Shown: piece after piece, positions 53,802-62,831 of the stretch | Layout of the letters: every line of letters starts with the position of its first letter | Position numbering within the stretch: position 1 is the stretch's first letter | NCBI RefSeq assembly: GCF_013034685.1 | Contig: NZ_WQGO01000002.1 | Span: forward strand, 248,001 to 312,000 | DNA length: 64,000 nt | Reading direction: 5' to 3' | Source: Ruegeria lacuscaerulensis | GTDB taxonomy: Bacteria > Pseudomonadota > Alphaproteobacteria > Rhodobacterales > Rhodobacteraceae | Program-made: the position numbers and the translations under genes | The notes under the pieces: model-generated | What the model was told of the DNA's origin: nothing | What the model saw: the letters and a program-made list of their open reading frames with translations, nothing else | The model's database searches: none

Positions 53802-54822
53802 AATCCACGCACAAACGGCCGGCTACATCCCCCGCTTGCAGCCGATCCAGCGCATGGTTTACCTGATCCAACGGTACAGTTTCAACATTCACTGCCAAAG
53901 GGTTTTGCGCCGCAAAGTTCAGAAAGTCCAACAAATCCTGCCGTGTCCCAACAGAGGAACCGTAAACCCTGTGCCCCCCGTCGATCAGCCACAGCATCGA
54001 CAGATCAACCGGATCATCCACTAGAGCCACAGCCACAATATCGCTCAGCGGGTTCACAGCGTCCTTGATTGTCTGCCAGACCCGAGGGGTTGGCGCAAAG
54101 TTCAGCGTCACATCGGCACCTCCGGCCTGCCGTACAGCCGCGCCTGCTTCGGGACCGGCAAGGATACCCAAGTCCGCCCCCAGGTTTTGCGCCGTCTGCA
54201 ACTTGGCAGGGTCCTGATCCACGACGATCACCCGCGCGCCACGGGCTTTGGCGATCAGGACAGCGTATTGCCCCAAACCCCCTGCCCCGATGATCAGAAC
54301 ATTTTGGCCTGCCTCAAGCTTGGAGCGTTTCAGCGCGCTCCATGCAGTAAGCCCTGCGCACAGCAGCGGTGCGCCTGTGATGGGGTCGATCTGATCGGGG
54401 ATTTCGCAGGCAAAGCGGGCCTCAAGCACCGCATATTCTGCAAAAGCCCCATCCTGTTCAACGCCCCGCGCTTGTTGCGTTGGGCAATAGTTCTCAAGCC
54501 CGGATCGGCAAGGTTTGCAGGCAAGGCAGGTGTCGTAAAGCCATGGCAACCCGACACGCGCGCCAATAGTCGGAGCCTTGAAAGTACCTGCACCCACAGC
54601 CACAACGCGCCCTATCCCTTCATGCCCAAACACTCTGGGATAAGCGTCGTTGGGTAACGTTTCATCACGCAGATGCAGATCGCTGTGGCAAATCCCACAG
54701 CTTTCCAGTTTGACCAGAACCTGACCCTGACCTGCTATGGGCACTGGTACCTCGGTCACGACCAGCGGCGCACCCGGCCCCGTACTGATCGCCGCTTTCA
54801 TCCTGGTGGGCAGGCCAGTCAT
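53791..54822 (-). CDS. zinc-dependent alcohol dehydrogenase
   Basis: A 343-residue medium-chain dehydrogenase. Catalytic zinc ligands are in SCGICHSD and FGHEGIGRV, four structural-zinc cysteines in CLACKPCRSGLENYC, and the NAD motif is GAGGLG. ATG 54822 overlaps the preceding hydrolase gene as ATGA. It is the last gene of the second polyamine-type transporter operon. Substrate unknown. Confidence 0.9.
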   Translation of the reverse strand: MTGLPTRMKAAISTGPGAPLVVTEVPVPIAGQGQVLVKLESCGICHSDLHLRDETLPNDAYPRVFGHEGIGRVVAVGAGTFKAPTIGARVGLPWLYDTCLACKPCRSGLENYCPTQQARGVEQDGAFAEYAVLEARFACEIPDQIDPITGAPLLCAGLTAWSALKRSKLEAGQNVLIIGAGGLGQYAVLIAKARGARVIVVDQDPAKLQTAQNLGADLGILAGPEAGAAVRQAGGADVTLNFAPTPRVWQTIKDAVNPLSDIVAVALVDDPVDLSMLWLIDGGHRVYGSSVGTRQDLLDFLNFAAQNPLAVNVETVPLDQVNHALDRLQAGDVAGRLCVDFSL

Positions 54823-55553
54823 GGCGCCGTGTTCTTTCCTTCCAACCACGCGCGAATGATTGCGCGGTGGCGATCCCGGCCATAGCTGGGAAAGTGACCC
54901 CCATGCACGGTTTCCACCGGCAAATCATACAAGCGCACCATCGAGCGGTAATAGTCCTGAGCATTGCTGTGATAGGTGTCTTCGATCAACTCGCCATCAT
55001 AGACAATATCGCCCGAGAACAGGATGCCCGTCGCGGCCTCCCACAAGGCAATTCCGCCCGGTGAATGACCCGGTGTATGGATCACCTCGAAGTGCCTGTC
55101 CCCAAGATCGACAATATCGCCATCGTCCAGCAGCCGCGTCGCCTGCGCGCCGCTGACCGCATACGTGTCGGATCGGTAGGGCAAGGGCGGAAGACTGTCG
55201 AAAATCTCGTCCGTCACATAAGGATCGGCCAGCGTCGCCACGCGCGTCGGGTTGGCCAGAATATCGGCTTCGGCCCTGTGGACCGCGCGGTCCTCAAACT
55301 CATGATGACAACCGATATGGTCGAAATGGGTGTGGCTTGCAACCGCCGTCAACGCACGTTCGGTCACCAGAGGCACCCATTTTCGCAGCGACACAACGCC
55401 CATGCCGCTGTCGACCAGCATATCGCGGTCGCGCCCACGTACATGCCACATGTTGCAGCGATAGAAAGGCGTGATGAAAGGCTCATCGATCAGGGTAACG
55501 TCTTCACCTTTGCGGGTTGTGCGGTACCAATCCTGCGGTTGCGCGCGTTGCAT
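54819..55553 (-). CDS. metallo-beta-lactamase-fold hydrolase
   Basis: A 244-residue MBL-fold enzyme with the metal motif HTHFDH, HTPGHSPGG, the aspartate in FSGDIVYDG and a late histidine in HGGHFP. ATG 55553 shares one base with the ATPase stop (TGATG), so the longer upstream frame is rejected. Such enzymes hydrolyse thioesters, lactones or sulfate esters. Embedded between an ABC transporter and an alcohol dehydrogenase, it probably opens an imported ester or lactone. Confidence 0.88.
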   Translation of the reverse strand: MQRAQPQDWYRTTRKGEDVTLIDEPFITPFYRCNMWHVRGRDRDMLVDSGMGVVSLRKWVPLVTERALTAVASHTHFDHIGCHHEFEDRAVHRAEADILANPTRVATLADPYVTDEIFDSLPPLPYRSDTYAVSGAQATRLLDDGDIVDLGDRHFEVIHTPGHSPGGIALWEAATGILFSGDIVYDGELIEDTYHSNAQDYYRSMVRLYDLPVETVHGGHFPSYGRDRHRAIIRAWLEGKNTAP

Positions 55554-56602
55554 CAGGGGGTCTCCGGTTCGAACAGGCGAAAATTCTCGACATCTGCGGA
55601 CACCGATACCACATCGCCCTGCGCCCAAGGGCGGTCAGGGGCCAGATAGGCCGTCAGGCTCAGGTCCGGGGCACAGGCCGGCGACAGGTGCGCCCGGCAA
55701 TAGGTTCCGAAAAACGCCGCCGCAGTCACCGTGGCCTGCCCCATCGGGAACGAGCCTTGATCGTCGGCGCGGATATCCTCGGGGCGCAAACAGATTGCGG
55801 CTTTGGCCGAGGCCGGGGCGTTCTGGGCCGGCAAAAGTCCAAACGGTGTTTCTACACCCGCCCCGGATTTCACACCTGAAATGTGGTTATTTTCGCCCAT
55901 GAAATCCGCCGTGAACAGGGTTGCCGGATAGCGGTAGACCCGGTCCGGGGTACCGTGATCTTCGATCCGGCCCCGGCTCATGACCACGATCCGGTCGGCA
56001 ATCGCCATTGCTTCCTCCTGATCATGGGTGACGTGGACAAAGGTTGTGCCGATCTGTTGCTGAATGCTTTTCAACTCATCCTGCATGGATCGCCGCAGCT
56101 TGAGGTCCAGCGCGCCCAGCGGTTCGTCCAGCAGCAGAACGTCCGGATTGACCGCCAGGGCCCGCGCTAGGGCGACGCGCTGTCGCTGCCCACCGGACAA
56201 GGCATGAGGACGTTTGAGCGCCACATCCTTCAGACCAACCAGATCCAGCATCTGTTCGGCGCGTGCGTGGCGGTCTTTCCGACCCATACCGCTCATACGC
56301 AGGCCAAAGCCAACATTGTCGCGCAAGGACATGTGCGGAAACAGGGCATAATCCTGAAACACCGTGGTCGTGGGACGTTTGACCGGCGCTACACGGGTCA
56401 TGTCCTGACCGCCGATCAGGACGCGGCCCTGGGTAGGCTCAAGAAACCCCCCTAGGATCGACAAAAGAGTGGTCTTACCGCAGCCGGACGGGCCCAGCAA
56501 AGTCACGTATTCACCGGCCTCGATCTGCAGGTCGATCCCGGACAGCGCCTGAAACTGACCGAACCAGTGATTGAGACCCGAAAACGTGACAGACGCGGTC
56601 AT
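55553..56602 (-). CDS. polyamine-type ABC ATPase, second system
   Basis: A 349-residue ATPase with Walker A GPSGCGKTT, signature LSGGQRQRVALARAL, Walker B VLLLDEPLGALD and a C-terminal TOBE region. It is coupled to the permease before it (ATGA) and to the MBL hydrolase after it. Confidence 0.92.
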   Translation of the reverse strand: MTASVTFSGLNHWFGQFQALSGIDLQIEAGEYVTLLGPSGCGKTTLLSILGGFLEPTQGRVLIGGQDMTRVAPVKRPTTTVFQDYALFPHMSLRDNVGFGLRMSGMGRKDRHARAEQMLDLVGLKDVALKRPHALSGGQRQRVALARALAVNPDVLLLDEPLGALDLKLRRSMQDELKSIQQQIGTTFVHVTHDQEEAMAIADRIVVMSRGRIEDHGTPDRVYRYPATLFTADFMGENNHISGVKSGAGVETPFGLLPAQNAPASAKAAICLRPEDIRADDQGSFPMGQATVTAAAFFGTYCRAHLSPACAPDLSLTAYLAPDRPWAQGDVVSVSADVENFRLFEPETP

Positions 56603-57372
56603 TGGCGGCCTTTCCGAAAGATGGTGAGTTCCAGCAGCAGCACAACCGCAACTGAAATCAAGAAGACAAAGCTGCCGATTGCGTTCAGTTGCGGCGACAG
56701 GCCCGACCTGAGCAGCGACCAGATTTCAACCGGCAAGGTGACGTCAAAACGGGTCAGAAGGAAGGAGATAATAAACTCATCCCAGCTCAGTGTGACCGAC
56801 AAGAAAAAGGCTGCCGCAATCGAGGGCAGTAACATCGGTATTGTCACCAACACGATCACCTTGGGCTCGGACGCGCCCAGATCACGGGCGGCGCGTTCGG
56901 CGTTTTGCTGTTGCGCTCCCATCGAGGCATAGATGATGGCGAAAGCCAGCGGCAAGTTGATGACCACATGCCCGATGGCTGCGGTCCAAAGCGAAACGCC
57001 AAAGCCCGAGCGCGTCAGAACGATCAGCAGGCCCAGCCCGACGATCAGGTAGCTGACCGTCAGGGGGGCGATCAGCAGTCCTCGGATCAGGGCCGATCCC
57101 GGCAGAACGTGCCGCGCAAGCCCGTATGCCGCCAGAAACCCAAGCGCCACGGCAACCGCAGACGACCCGAACGCGACAAGGATCGAATTGCGCAGCGCTG
57201 CCATCAAATCCTCGTCCCCAAGAATGGTCTGGTACCATTGCAGGGACGGCCCGTTGAACGGTGGCACAGGCAGCGATCCTTCCTGAAACGAGAACAGGAC
57301 CAGCACGCCCACCGGAAGGTAGATAAAGACAAAAGCGGCGATCAGGTACGCCCAGGGCAGAAAGCGCATCAT
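56599..57372 (-). CDS. polyamine-type ABC permease (PotC type), second system
   Basis: A 257-residue membrane protein with the coupling segment RAARDLGASEPKVIVLVTIP and LSWDEFIISFLL near the end. It overlaps both neighbouring genes by 4 bases. Confidence 0.9.
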   Translation of the reverse strand: MMRFLPWAYLIAAFVFIYLPVGVLVLFSFQEGSLPVPPFNGPSLQWYQTILGDEDLMAALRNSILVAFGSSAVAVALGFLAAYGLARHVLPGSALIRGLLIAPLTVSYLIVGLGLLIVLTRSGFGVSLWTAAIGHVVINLPLAFAIIYASMGAQQQNAERAARDLGASEPKVIVLVTIPMLLPSIAAAFFLSVTLSWDEFIISFLLTRFDVTLPVEIWSLLRSGLSPQLNAIGSFVFLISVAVVLLLELTIFRKGRQ

Positions 57373-58214
57373 AACCGGTCAAGCCTTAACCAGCGGGCTG
57401 ACAGCAGATAGGCCAGCGCGACGATGCTCATCAAGACAATGGCCAGCGCCGAAGCCAGCGGGAAATCCGCACGCCGTCCCAGTTGCACCATGATGACCTG
57501 TGGCACGGTCAGTTCGGTGTTGCCGCCCAGAATCTGCGGCGTGACGTAGTCGCCGATACACAGGACAAAGGTCAAGAATGCTCCGGTGACGATACCGGGC
57601 AGAGTCAACGGCAAGATCACGTGCCGGAAGGTTTGAAACGCGTTAGCGCCGAGGTCCATTGCCGCCCGGCGATAGTTCGGGGACAGCTGGATCAGGTTGG
57701 CATAGATCGTCAGGGTCAGAAGCATCACAAAGAAATGCACAAAGCCCGTCACCGTCGCAAAGCGCGTATTGGCCAGCGTGATCGGCTCGGCGATGGCTCC
57801 GATCCACATCAGCGTTTCGTTCACCACACCCTCACGCGCCAGTACCAGCAGCCACGCATAAGATCGCACCACGTAAGATGTCCAGAACGGCAGGATCGCC
57901 AGCAGCAAGGCCAATCGCTGCCAGCGCGGTGACACACGAAAGGCAATGATCCAGGCCAGCGGATAAGCCAGCACGACCGAGATCACCGTCACCGTCAGTG
58001 TGATTTCCAGCGAAACCAGGATCGCCCGCCATAGATATTTCTTTTCAAGCAGCTCGGCGTAGTTGGCCAGTGACAGATCCCAAACAAGCGTTCGCCCTTC
58101 AAGCGAAGCAAGGCTCATCGCGCCCATCACAACGAAAGGCACGATGAAAAAGGCGATGGTCCACAGCAGGGCCGGGGTTACAAAGCCCCAGCCGCGGACC
58201 TGGTCCTTGGACAT
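57369..58214 (-). CDS. polyamine-type ABC permease (PotB type), second system
   Basis: A 281-residue membrane protein with six segments and the coupling motif RAAMDLGANAFQTFRHVILP. ATG 58214 stands two bases after the binding-protein stop; the longer frame would overlap that gene. Confidence 0.9.
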   Translation of the reverse strand: MSKDQVRGWGFVTPALLWTIAFFIVPFVVMGAMSLASLEGRTLVWDLSLANYAELLEKKYLWRAILVSLEITLTVTVISVVLAYPLAWIIAFRVSPRWQRLALLLAILPFWTSYVVRSYAWLLVLAREGVVNETLMWIGAIAEPITLANTRFATVTGFVHFFVMLLTLTIYANLIQLSPNYRRAAMDLGANAFQTFRHVILPLTLPGIVTGAFLTFVLCIGDYVTPQILGGNTELTVPQVIMVQLGRRADFPLASALAIVLMSIVALAYLLSARWLRLDRL

Positions 58215-58216
58215 GT

Positions 58217-59269
58217 TCACTGCTGCAGAGTTTCCAGCCACAGATCCTGCATTTCGATGTCCAGATCTGCATCCGGCGCAGGGTAAAGCTGTGTCAACGC
58301 CAGATAGTCAGGCTGTTGATCCCAGCGCAGGATGTCTTTTTGTGCGTCGGTCAGAACGTCTCCGGCCTTGGCATTTGCGGGCATTCCCCAAAAGCACGAA
58401 GACGTCGCCAGACGGGCCTGCCCTTCGGGGCTGGTGATGTACTTGATGAACTCAACCGCCAGATCGGGGTTACTGGCCCCCTCGACCACGCCGATGGATT
58501 GCGCCCAGCGAACCGCGCCCTCCTTGGGGATGGTCCATGTCAGTTCCGGCTGTTCCGAGGCGAGCACGGCCGTCAGCCACTCACCCCCACCCACAACGAT
58601 ATCTACTTCGCCTGTCGCCAGTGCTGTTTGCGCCGCAACCACCCCCGCGACCGAGGCAGCTCGGCTTCGCATGGTTGAAAGGACACCATCGATCTTTGCC
58701 AAATCTCCCGCGCCAATTGCGTCCGTTGCAATGCCTTCGGCAATGGCGGCCAGCCCCATCACGGGCAGGTAGTAGTCATAGATCGAAATCCGCCCGTCGT
58801 ATTTCTCGGACCAGACAGTGCTCAGGCTTTCCATATCAGCGGGATCGACCTTGGCCGAGTTGTACGAGATCGTGTTGTAGCCAAATTTCTCGGTCACGGC
58901 ATAGGTCACGCCGTCAACTGTGTTATTTTCGACCATGACAACTTCGGGGAAGTAATCCGCAGTCGAGACCGCGCCCTCGGGCAGCGGGGCCAGAACACCG
59001 GCCTCGACTGCGCGGAACACATCGATCCCGTCGACCACAAGCACGTCCCAGTCGCCGGGCCTGGATTGCTCCAGCAGTGCAAGTGCCGCCCCCGTTCCCT
59101 CGTATTCCCGCAGATTGACCTTGACGTTATGCTTCGCCTCAAACGGAGCGATCAGTTCGGGATCGGTATGGTCACACCACACCAGCGCATTCAGTTCGCC
59201 TTCGGCCCAGGCATTGCCAGCCATCAGGGCCAGTGCCGACACACCAAGGATTTTACGTCCGGTTTGCAT
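58217..59269 (-). CDS. polyamine-type ABC binding protein, second system
   Basis: A 350-residue periplasmic receptor with a signal peptide to about AWA (residue 22). The mature part begins LNALVWCDHTDPELIAPFEA, and WDVLVVDGIDVFRAVEAG is typical of the PotD/PotF cluster. It is the first gene of the operon and divergent from a TetR gene. The ligand is unknown. Confidence 0.9.
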   Translation of the reverse strand: MQTGRKILGVSALALMAGNAWAEGELNALVWCDHTDPELIAPFEAKHNVKVNLREYEGTGAALALLEQSRPGDWDVLVVDGIDVFRAVEAGVLAPLPEGAVSTADYFPEVVMVENNTVDGVTYAVTEKFGYNTISYNSAKVDPADMESLSTVWSEKYDGRISIYDYYLPVMGLAAIAEGIATDAIGAGDLAKIDGVLSTMRSRAASVAGVVAAQTALATGEVDIVVGGGEWLTAVLASEQPELTWTIPKEGAVRWAQSIGVVEGASNPDLAVEFIKYITSPEGQARLATSSCFWGMPANAKAGDVLTDAQKDILRWDQQPDYLALTQLYPAPDADLDIEMQDLWLETLQQ

Positions 59270-59314
59270 TCCTCATCTCCTGTTGATTGTGGGTCGCCCG
59301 GTTTTTGAGTGGGT

Positions 59315-59336
59315 CTGTTCGAAAAAACTTGAACAG
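59315..59336. promoter_or_regulatory. inverted repeat between the second ABC operon and its TetR gene
   Basis: CTGTTC-N10-GAACAG has perfect six-base arms. It lies 46 bases upstream of the binding-protein start and 60 bases upstream of the TetR start, a likely place for a shared operator. Confidence 0.4.
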
Positions 59337-59395
59337 CCTCATCTTTTTAGTCAACTCTAAATTTGGATTTGTGCTACACGAGGTCATTTTTCCAA

Positions 59396-60028
59396 ATGGC
59401 AGGATTAAGAGAGCGGCAAAAAGCAGCGCGCGAGCGTCGCATCCTCGAAGCTGCATCCATAAAATTCCGGTCGCACGGGTATAGATCCGTGAAAATCGAA
59501 GAATTGGCAGAAATGGCCGAAGTGTCTGTCGGCACAGTTTACAACTACTATGAAACCAAGGGCGACATTCTGATTGCAACTGTTGCGATGGAAGTCGAAG
59601 AGGTCATCGCCGCAGGCGCGCCCATCCTGACCGACCCTCCGCAGCGCGTTGATGATGCGATACTGGCGTTGATTTTCCAGTATTACGATCACTCGCTTGA
59701 ATACCTCTCAAAGGAAATGTGGCGCACGGCGATTGCCCATTCTATTGAACACCCCAACACGCCAAGCGGTCGGCGCTATGCGGAACAGGATCGTCGGTTG
59801 GTGGCGCAAGTAACCGAATTGATTGCGGTTCTGCAGGATCGAGGAAAAGTTCGCCGAAACCTGGTGGCAACAGATTTGGGCGCGCTTGTCTTCAGTGCAT
59901 TAAATCAGGCGTTTATCGAATTCATCAAACAGGATGAGATGACTCTCACTCAGCTTAGAGATCAAATAACCGCACAGATTGTTCCAGTCGCGAACCTCAT
60001 TTCCGCAGATGCTTCACCATCGGCTTAA
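59396..60028 (+). CDS. TetR-family regulator
   Basis: A 210-residue regulator with an N-terminal helix-turn-helix (SVKIEELAEMAEVSVGTVYN, about 28-47) and a TetR ligand domain. ATG 59396 removes an atypical extension. It is divergent from the second polyamine-type ABC/MBL/alcohol dehydrogenase operon and probably represses it. A T-rich stretch follows the stop. Confidence 0.88.
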   Translation: MAGLRERQKAARERRILEAASIKFRSHGYRSVKIEELAEMAEVSVGTVYNYYETKGDILIATVAMEVEEVIAAGAPILTDPPQRVDDAILALIFQYYDHSLEYLSKEMWRTAIAHSIEHPNTPSGRRYAEQDRRLVAQVTELIAVLQDRGKVRRNLVATDLGALVFSALNQAFIEFIKQDEMTLTQLRDQITAQIVPVANLISADASPSA

Positions 60029-60109
60029 GACTTAAGGCTTGTTGTTCGCAAAGGTTTTTTTGGTCATTGTCGCTAGGTTCCAATGAATAGAAGCCAGGCA
60101 GAAGTTTAA

Positions 60110-60250
60110 GTGGCCGGCAGCATTCTGAAGTCGTTGCCCTTGGACCCCGACGCGATGCGGAGATTGGTGGAAGGCAAGCCTCACACGCTTAGCCTCGCCT
60201 CCCTTGTATCAACCGAAAAACTGCGACCCTTCCTGAGACGAAGAAGTTAA
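60110..60250 (+). other. possible 46-residue orphan frame or gene remnant
   Basis: From GTG 60110 a frame of 46 codons runs to TAA at 60248, with protein-like composition (LPLDPDAMRRLVEG, then VSTEKLRPFLRRR). It has no clear ribosome-binding site and no family I recognise. It could be the C-terminal end of a lost gene. It ends just before the twin operators. Confidence 0.25.
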
Positions 60251-60251
60251 A

Positions 60252-60301
60252 TTGTCACCATTGACAAACTATCGAGCATAGTTATTTGTCATCACTGACA
60301 A
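60252..60301. promoter_or_regulatory. twin TTGTCA-N4-TGACAA operators before the Rieske-cluster TetR gene
   Basis: Two 16-base inverted repeats with perfect six-base arms lie at 60252-60267 (spacer CCAT) and 60286-60301 (spacer TCAC), 34 bases apart centre to centre. The first contains a perfect -35 hexamer TTGACA (60261-60266). A weak -10 (TATTTG, 60283-60288) overlaps the second. This is a convincing repressor-controlled promoter for the operon that follows. Confidence 0.7.
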
Positions 60302-60315
60302 TTTATAGGGCCAAT

Positions 60316-60906
60316 ATGCCGCGACCTTCGTTAAAAGACCAAAGATCTCAGGAAATTCTGGACGCATATCTCACATGTGTGGCGCGGTTCGGGCTTAACG
60401 GTGCGACGCAAGAGCGGATCGCCGAGATGGCTGGCGTGAAACGACCGCTTCTGCGTCACTACCTTGGAAACAAGGACGAAATGGTAACCGCCTTGGCCGG
60501 CTACGTTGTTGCAGGTTTTTCTGAGTCGCTGGAAGGGCTCCGACAGGCGCTGCCAGGCGGAGCAACGCCGTCTGACCTTGTAGACGCACTGTTTGCCGAC
60601 GATAGCGGGACCGATCCACGGTTGATGCTGGCCTATCAGGCATTGGTGGTCGCGGTTCCGAATCGTCCGGATCTGAGGCAAGATCTGATGGACAGCCTTA
60701 CGGAGTTTTTCGATGTGGTCGAGGATATCCTAAGGCGTGCCACCCCTAACGCGCCAGATACACACATTCGCGCCGTGACTCAGGGAATTTCTGCAATCTT
60801 TGTCAGTATGGACGCCCTGTCGCGGCTGGACCCACCCAAAGTCTGGCGTGCGGAATTGAAACTGGCGGCCTCTTTGCTGGCCTCCACTCTGGAGGCAACG
60901 CCATGA
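60316..60906 (+). CDS. TetR-family regulator of the Rieske oxygenase operon
   Basis: A 196-residue TetR/BetI-like regulator with helix-turn-helix GATQERIAEMAGVKRPLLRH (about 28-47). ATG 60316 is used because an upstream TTG lies inside the second operator. It overlaps the next gene as ATGA, so the regulator is the first gene of its own target operon and probably represses itself through the twin inverted repeats. Confidence 0.9.
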   Translation: MPRPSLKDQRSQEILDAYLTCVARFGLNGATQERIAEMAGVKRPLLRHYLGNKDEMVTALAGYVVAGFSESLEGLRQALPGGATPSDLVDALFADDSGTDPRLMLAYQALVVAVPNRPDLRQDLMDSLTEFFDVVEDILRRATPNAPDTHIRAVTQGISAIFVSMDALSRLDPPKVWRAELKLAASLLASTLEATP

Positions 60907-61166
60907 GCCATGCCAGAACGGCGAATTACATTGCTTTGCCTATCCTGCTGATCGCCACCGTCTTAGAGCTCTACTGGGTATGGGGGCTGCTTTTTGTTTG
61001 GTGGATCGTCCCAACCGTTCTGAACCGGCAAGCCTTTCTGGTCTTCGAGATCAACCGAGATGACGACCCTTTGCTCTACTGGGCCATAGTTTGCCTGTGG
61101 GCTTTGTCGGGACTGATGATGATCGCCGCCAGCCTGTTTCCGCAATACGCCCACCTGCTTGCCTGA
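60903..61166 (+). CDS. small two-span membrane protein
   Basis: An 87-residue protein with two hydrophobic segments (about residues 9-36, rich in Trp and Leu, and 58-80) and a short charged loop (FEINRDDDP) between them. I do not recognise the family. Overlap with the TetR gene and a 9-base gap to the Rieske gene show that it belongs to the operon. It might anchor the oxygenase system or deliver a hydrophobic substrate at the membrane. Confidence 0.8.
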   Translation: MSHARTANYIALPILLIATVLELYWVWGLLFVWWIVPTVLNRQAFLVFEINRDDDPLLYWAIVCLWALSGLMMIAASLFPQYAHLLA

Positions 61167-61175
61167 GGAATTGAC

Positions 61176-62327
61176 ATGACCAAAATGTACCACCACCTGC
61201 CGGTCTCGGCTTATACCTCTCAGGACTGGTTCGATCGGGAACAGCGGCAAATCTTTTCGCGCACCTGGCGGTTCGCGGGATTGGTCGAGGATGTCGAGGG
61301 CCCGGGGCATTACATTTCCGTTCAGGCAGGCCTGAACAACCTGTTCATTGTCATGGGTCGTGATCACCGTCTGCGCGCTTTTCACAATATTTGCCGTCAT
61401 CGGGGCACCCAACTGATCCGCGCAGTTGGAAAAACGCAAAAGGCGCTGACCTGCCCGTATCATGACTGGACCTATGACCTGGAAGGCAACCTGATCTCGG
61501 TTCCTGACGAGGCGTCCGAGTTTCCGAACGGTGTCGACAAGACCTGTCTTGGGTTAAAGCCTGCAAGCGTCGATGTTTGGCGCGGCATGATGTTTGTGCA
61601 TCCCGACCCGGACGCGCCGACTTTGGCGAAGTGGTTCGGCGAGGTCGATCCTTTTCTCGGCCCTCACAAACCCGAGGCGTTGGTCGAATATGTTGATGGC
61701 AGAAACAGCTATGAGATCAAGGCCAACTGGAAGATCGTTGTTGAGAACTACGTCGACGTCTACCACCTAAGCCATCTGCATTCGAACACGCTGCACATGT
61801 ATGACCATGCAAAGGCGGAATACGGTTGGAAGGGGCCGCACTACCACTTTTGGGAGCCCCCATCAGCAGAATACGCCAAGGACCACGAAGCCAACTTGCC
61901 AATGCCGCGTACAATACCTGAACCGCATGTCGGGGCATGGGTTCCAATGCTCTTTCCGGGTATCGGCATCGGGGCCAGCGAAGAAAGCTGGAACTTGTTC
62001 ATCATCACGCCTCTGGCGCCTGATCTGACGCGTATCGAAAATCGCACAAAGCTGGCGAATGTTTCGGACTGGGCGTTTCAGAAACAACAGTGGAAAAGCT
62101 GGGGCTTCTGGAAGGATTTCGGCGGCGCAAAGTACCACGGTGATGATGCGGCTGGTGACGATGACCCAATGGCATCCGGAGATTTCACGACCGAGGATAT
62201 CTATGCCTGCGAACAACAGCAGAAGTCTCTGAAAAGTCCATACCTTGAAATCGGTCCTGCCGGTGTTGGCGAAAGCCCGATCACGCAGCACCAGAAAGCC
62301 GTGCTGGCCTTCATGCAAGACGACTGA
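61176..62327 (+). CDS. Rieske-type ring-hydroxylating/N-demethylating oxygenase, catalytic subunit
   Basis: A 383-residue oxygenase alpha subunit. The Rieske 2Fe-2S ligands are C73, H75, C93 and H96 (CRHRG and CPYHDW). The mononuclear iron site is E190-x3-D194-x2-H197-x4-H202 (ENYVDVYHLSHLH), with D194 as the bridging acid. No beta subunit gene is present, so it is an alpha-only type, related to enzymes acting on aromatic acids, betaines or carnitine. Electrons should come from the reductase at the end of the operon. Substrate unknown. Confidence 0.92.
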   Translation: MTKMYHHLPVSAYTSQDWFDREQRQIFSRTWRFAGLVEDVEGPGHYISVQAGLNNLFIVMGRDHRLRAFHNICRHRGTQLIRAVGKTQKALTCPYHDWTYDLEGNLISVPDEASEFPNGVDKTCLGLKPASVDVWRGMMFVHPDPDAPTLAKWFGEVDPFLGPHKPEALVEYVDGRNSYEIKANWKIVVENYVDVYHLSHLHSNTLHMYDHAKAEYGWKGPHYHFWEPPSAEYAKDHEANLPMPRTIPEPHVGAWVPMLFPGIGIGASEESWNLFIITPLAPDLTRIENRTKLANVSDWAFQKQQWKSWGFWKDFGGAKYHGDDAAGDDDPMASGDFTTEDIYACEQQQKSLKSPYLEIGPAGVGESPITQHQKAVLAFMQDD

Positions 62328-62330
62328 ACG

Positions 62331-62819
62331 ATGTGGAAACGGATCATGAAATCCATCCAAGCCACCCTGATCGGCGTTGCAGTCGCTTCGGCTCTGGTGC
62401 TAACAGCACAGTCGGAGGCCCCCGAGGACATGGCTGCGCGTATTTTGCAGGCCCAGGACGAACAGAGCCTGTTGGCCACATGGGACAACTGGCACCCTGA
62501 GGCCACGCACCGGGTCGTACTTAAATACGGGCCGGGTCAGCAGGATGATTGTTTTTCATATCGGATCTCTGATAGCGCCGATGCGGAGGAAACCGACTTC
62601 ACCAAGGCTTTGGAGGGGCACTCGGAAACCGCACGATCTGAACTTCAGATAACTGCGCGATCCGAGGAAGATACCCGCTACGTCACTGCCGTGAGCCAGG
62701 TGGATTATGAATGGCAGGGATATGCTGGAAAGATGCGTCAGACAGATGAATTTGTCTTTGAAACCTACTTGGGTGGAACGGTGATCCGGTCTTTGACGAC
62801 AACTTGCGACTACCGATGA
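62331..62819 (+). CDS. exported protein of unknown function in the Rieske operon
   Basis: A 162-residue protein with a signal peptide (IQATLIGVAVASALVLT) ending near residue 31. ATG 62331 or ATG 62346 could start it. The mature part has two cysteines that could form a disulfide (DDCFSYR and the C-terminal TTCDYR) and no recognised domain. An exported product between an oxygenase and its reductase is unusual; it may bind the substrate outside the cytoplasm. Confidence 0.75.
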   Translation: MWKRIMKSIQATLIGVAVASALVLTAQSEAPEDMAARILQAQDEQSLLATWDNWHPEATHRVVLKYGPGQQDDCFSYRISDSADAEETDFTKALEGHSETARSELQITARSEEDTRYVTAVSQVDYEWQGYAGKMRQTDEFVFETYLGGTVIRSLTTTCDYR

Positions 62820-62831
62820 TTGGATTTCCCG

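Noticed and set aside
59361-59397. ATTTGGA and TCCAAAT inverted repeat before the second TetR gene
   Set aside because: The arms are 23 bases apart and the right arm overlaps the start codon; the CTGTTC/GAACAG repeat is a better operator candidate.
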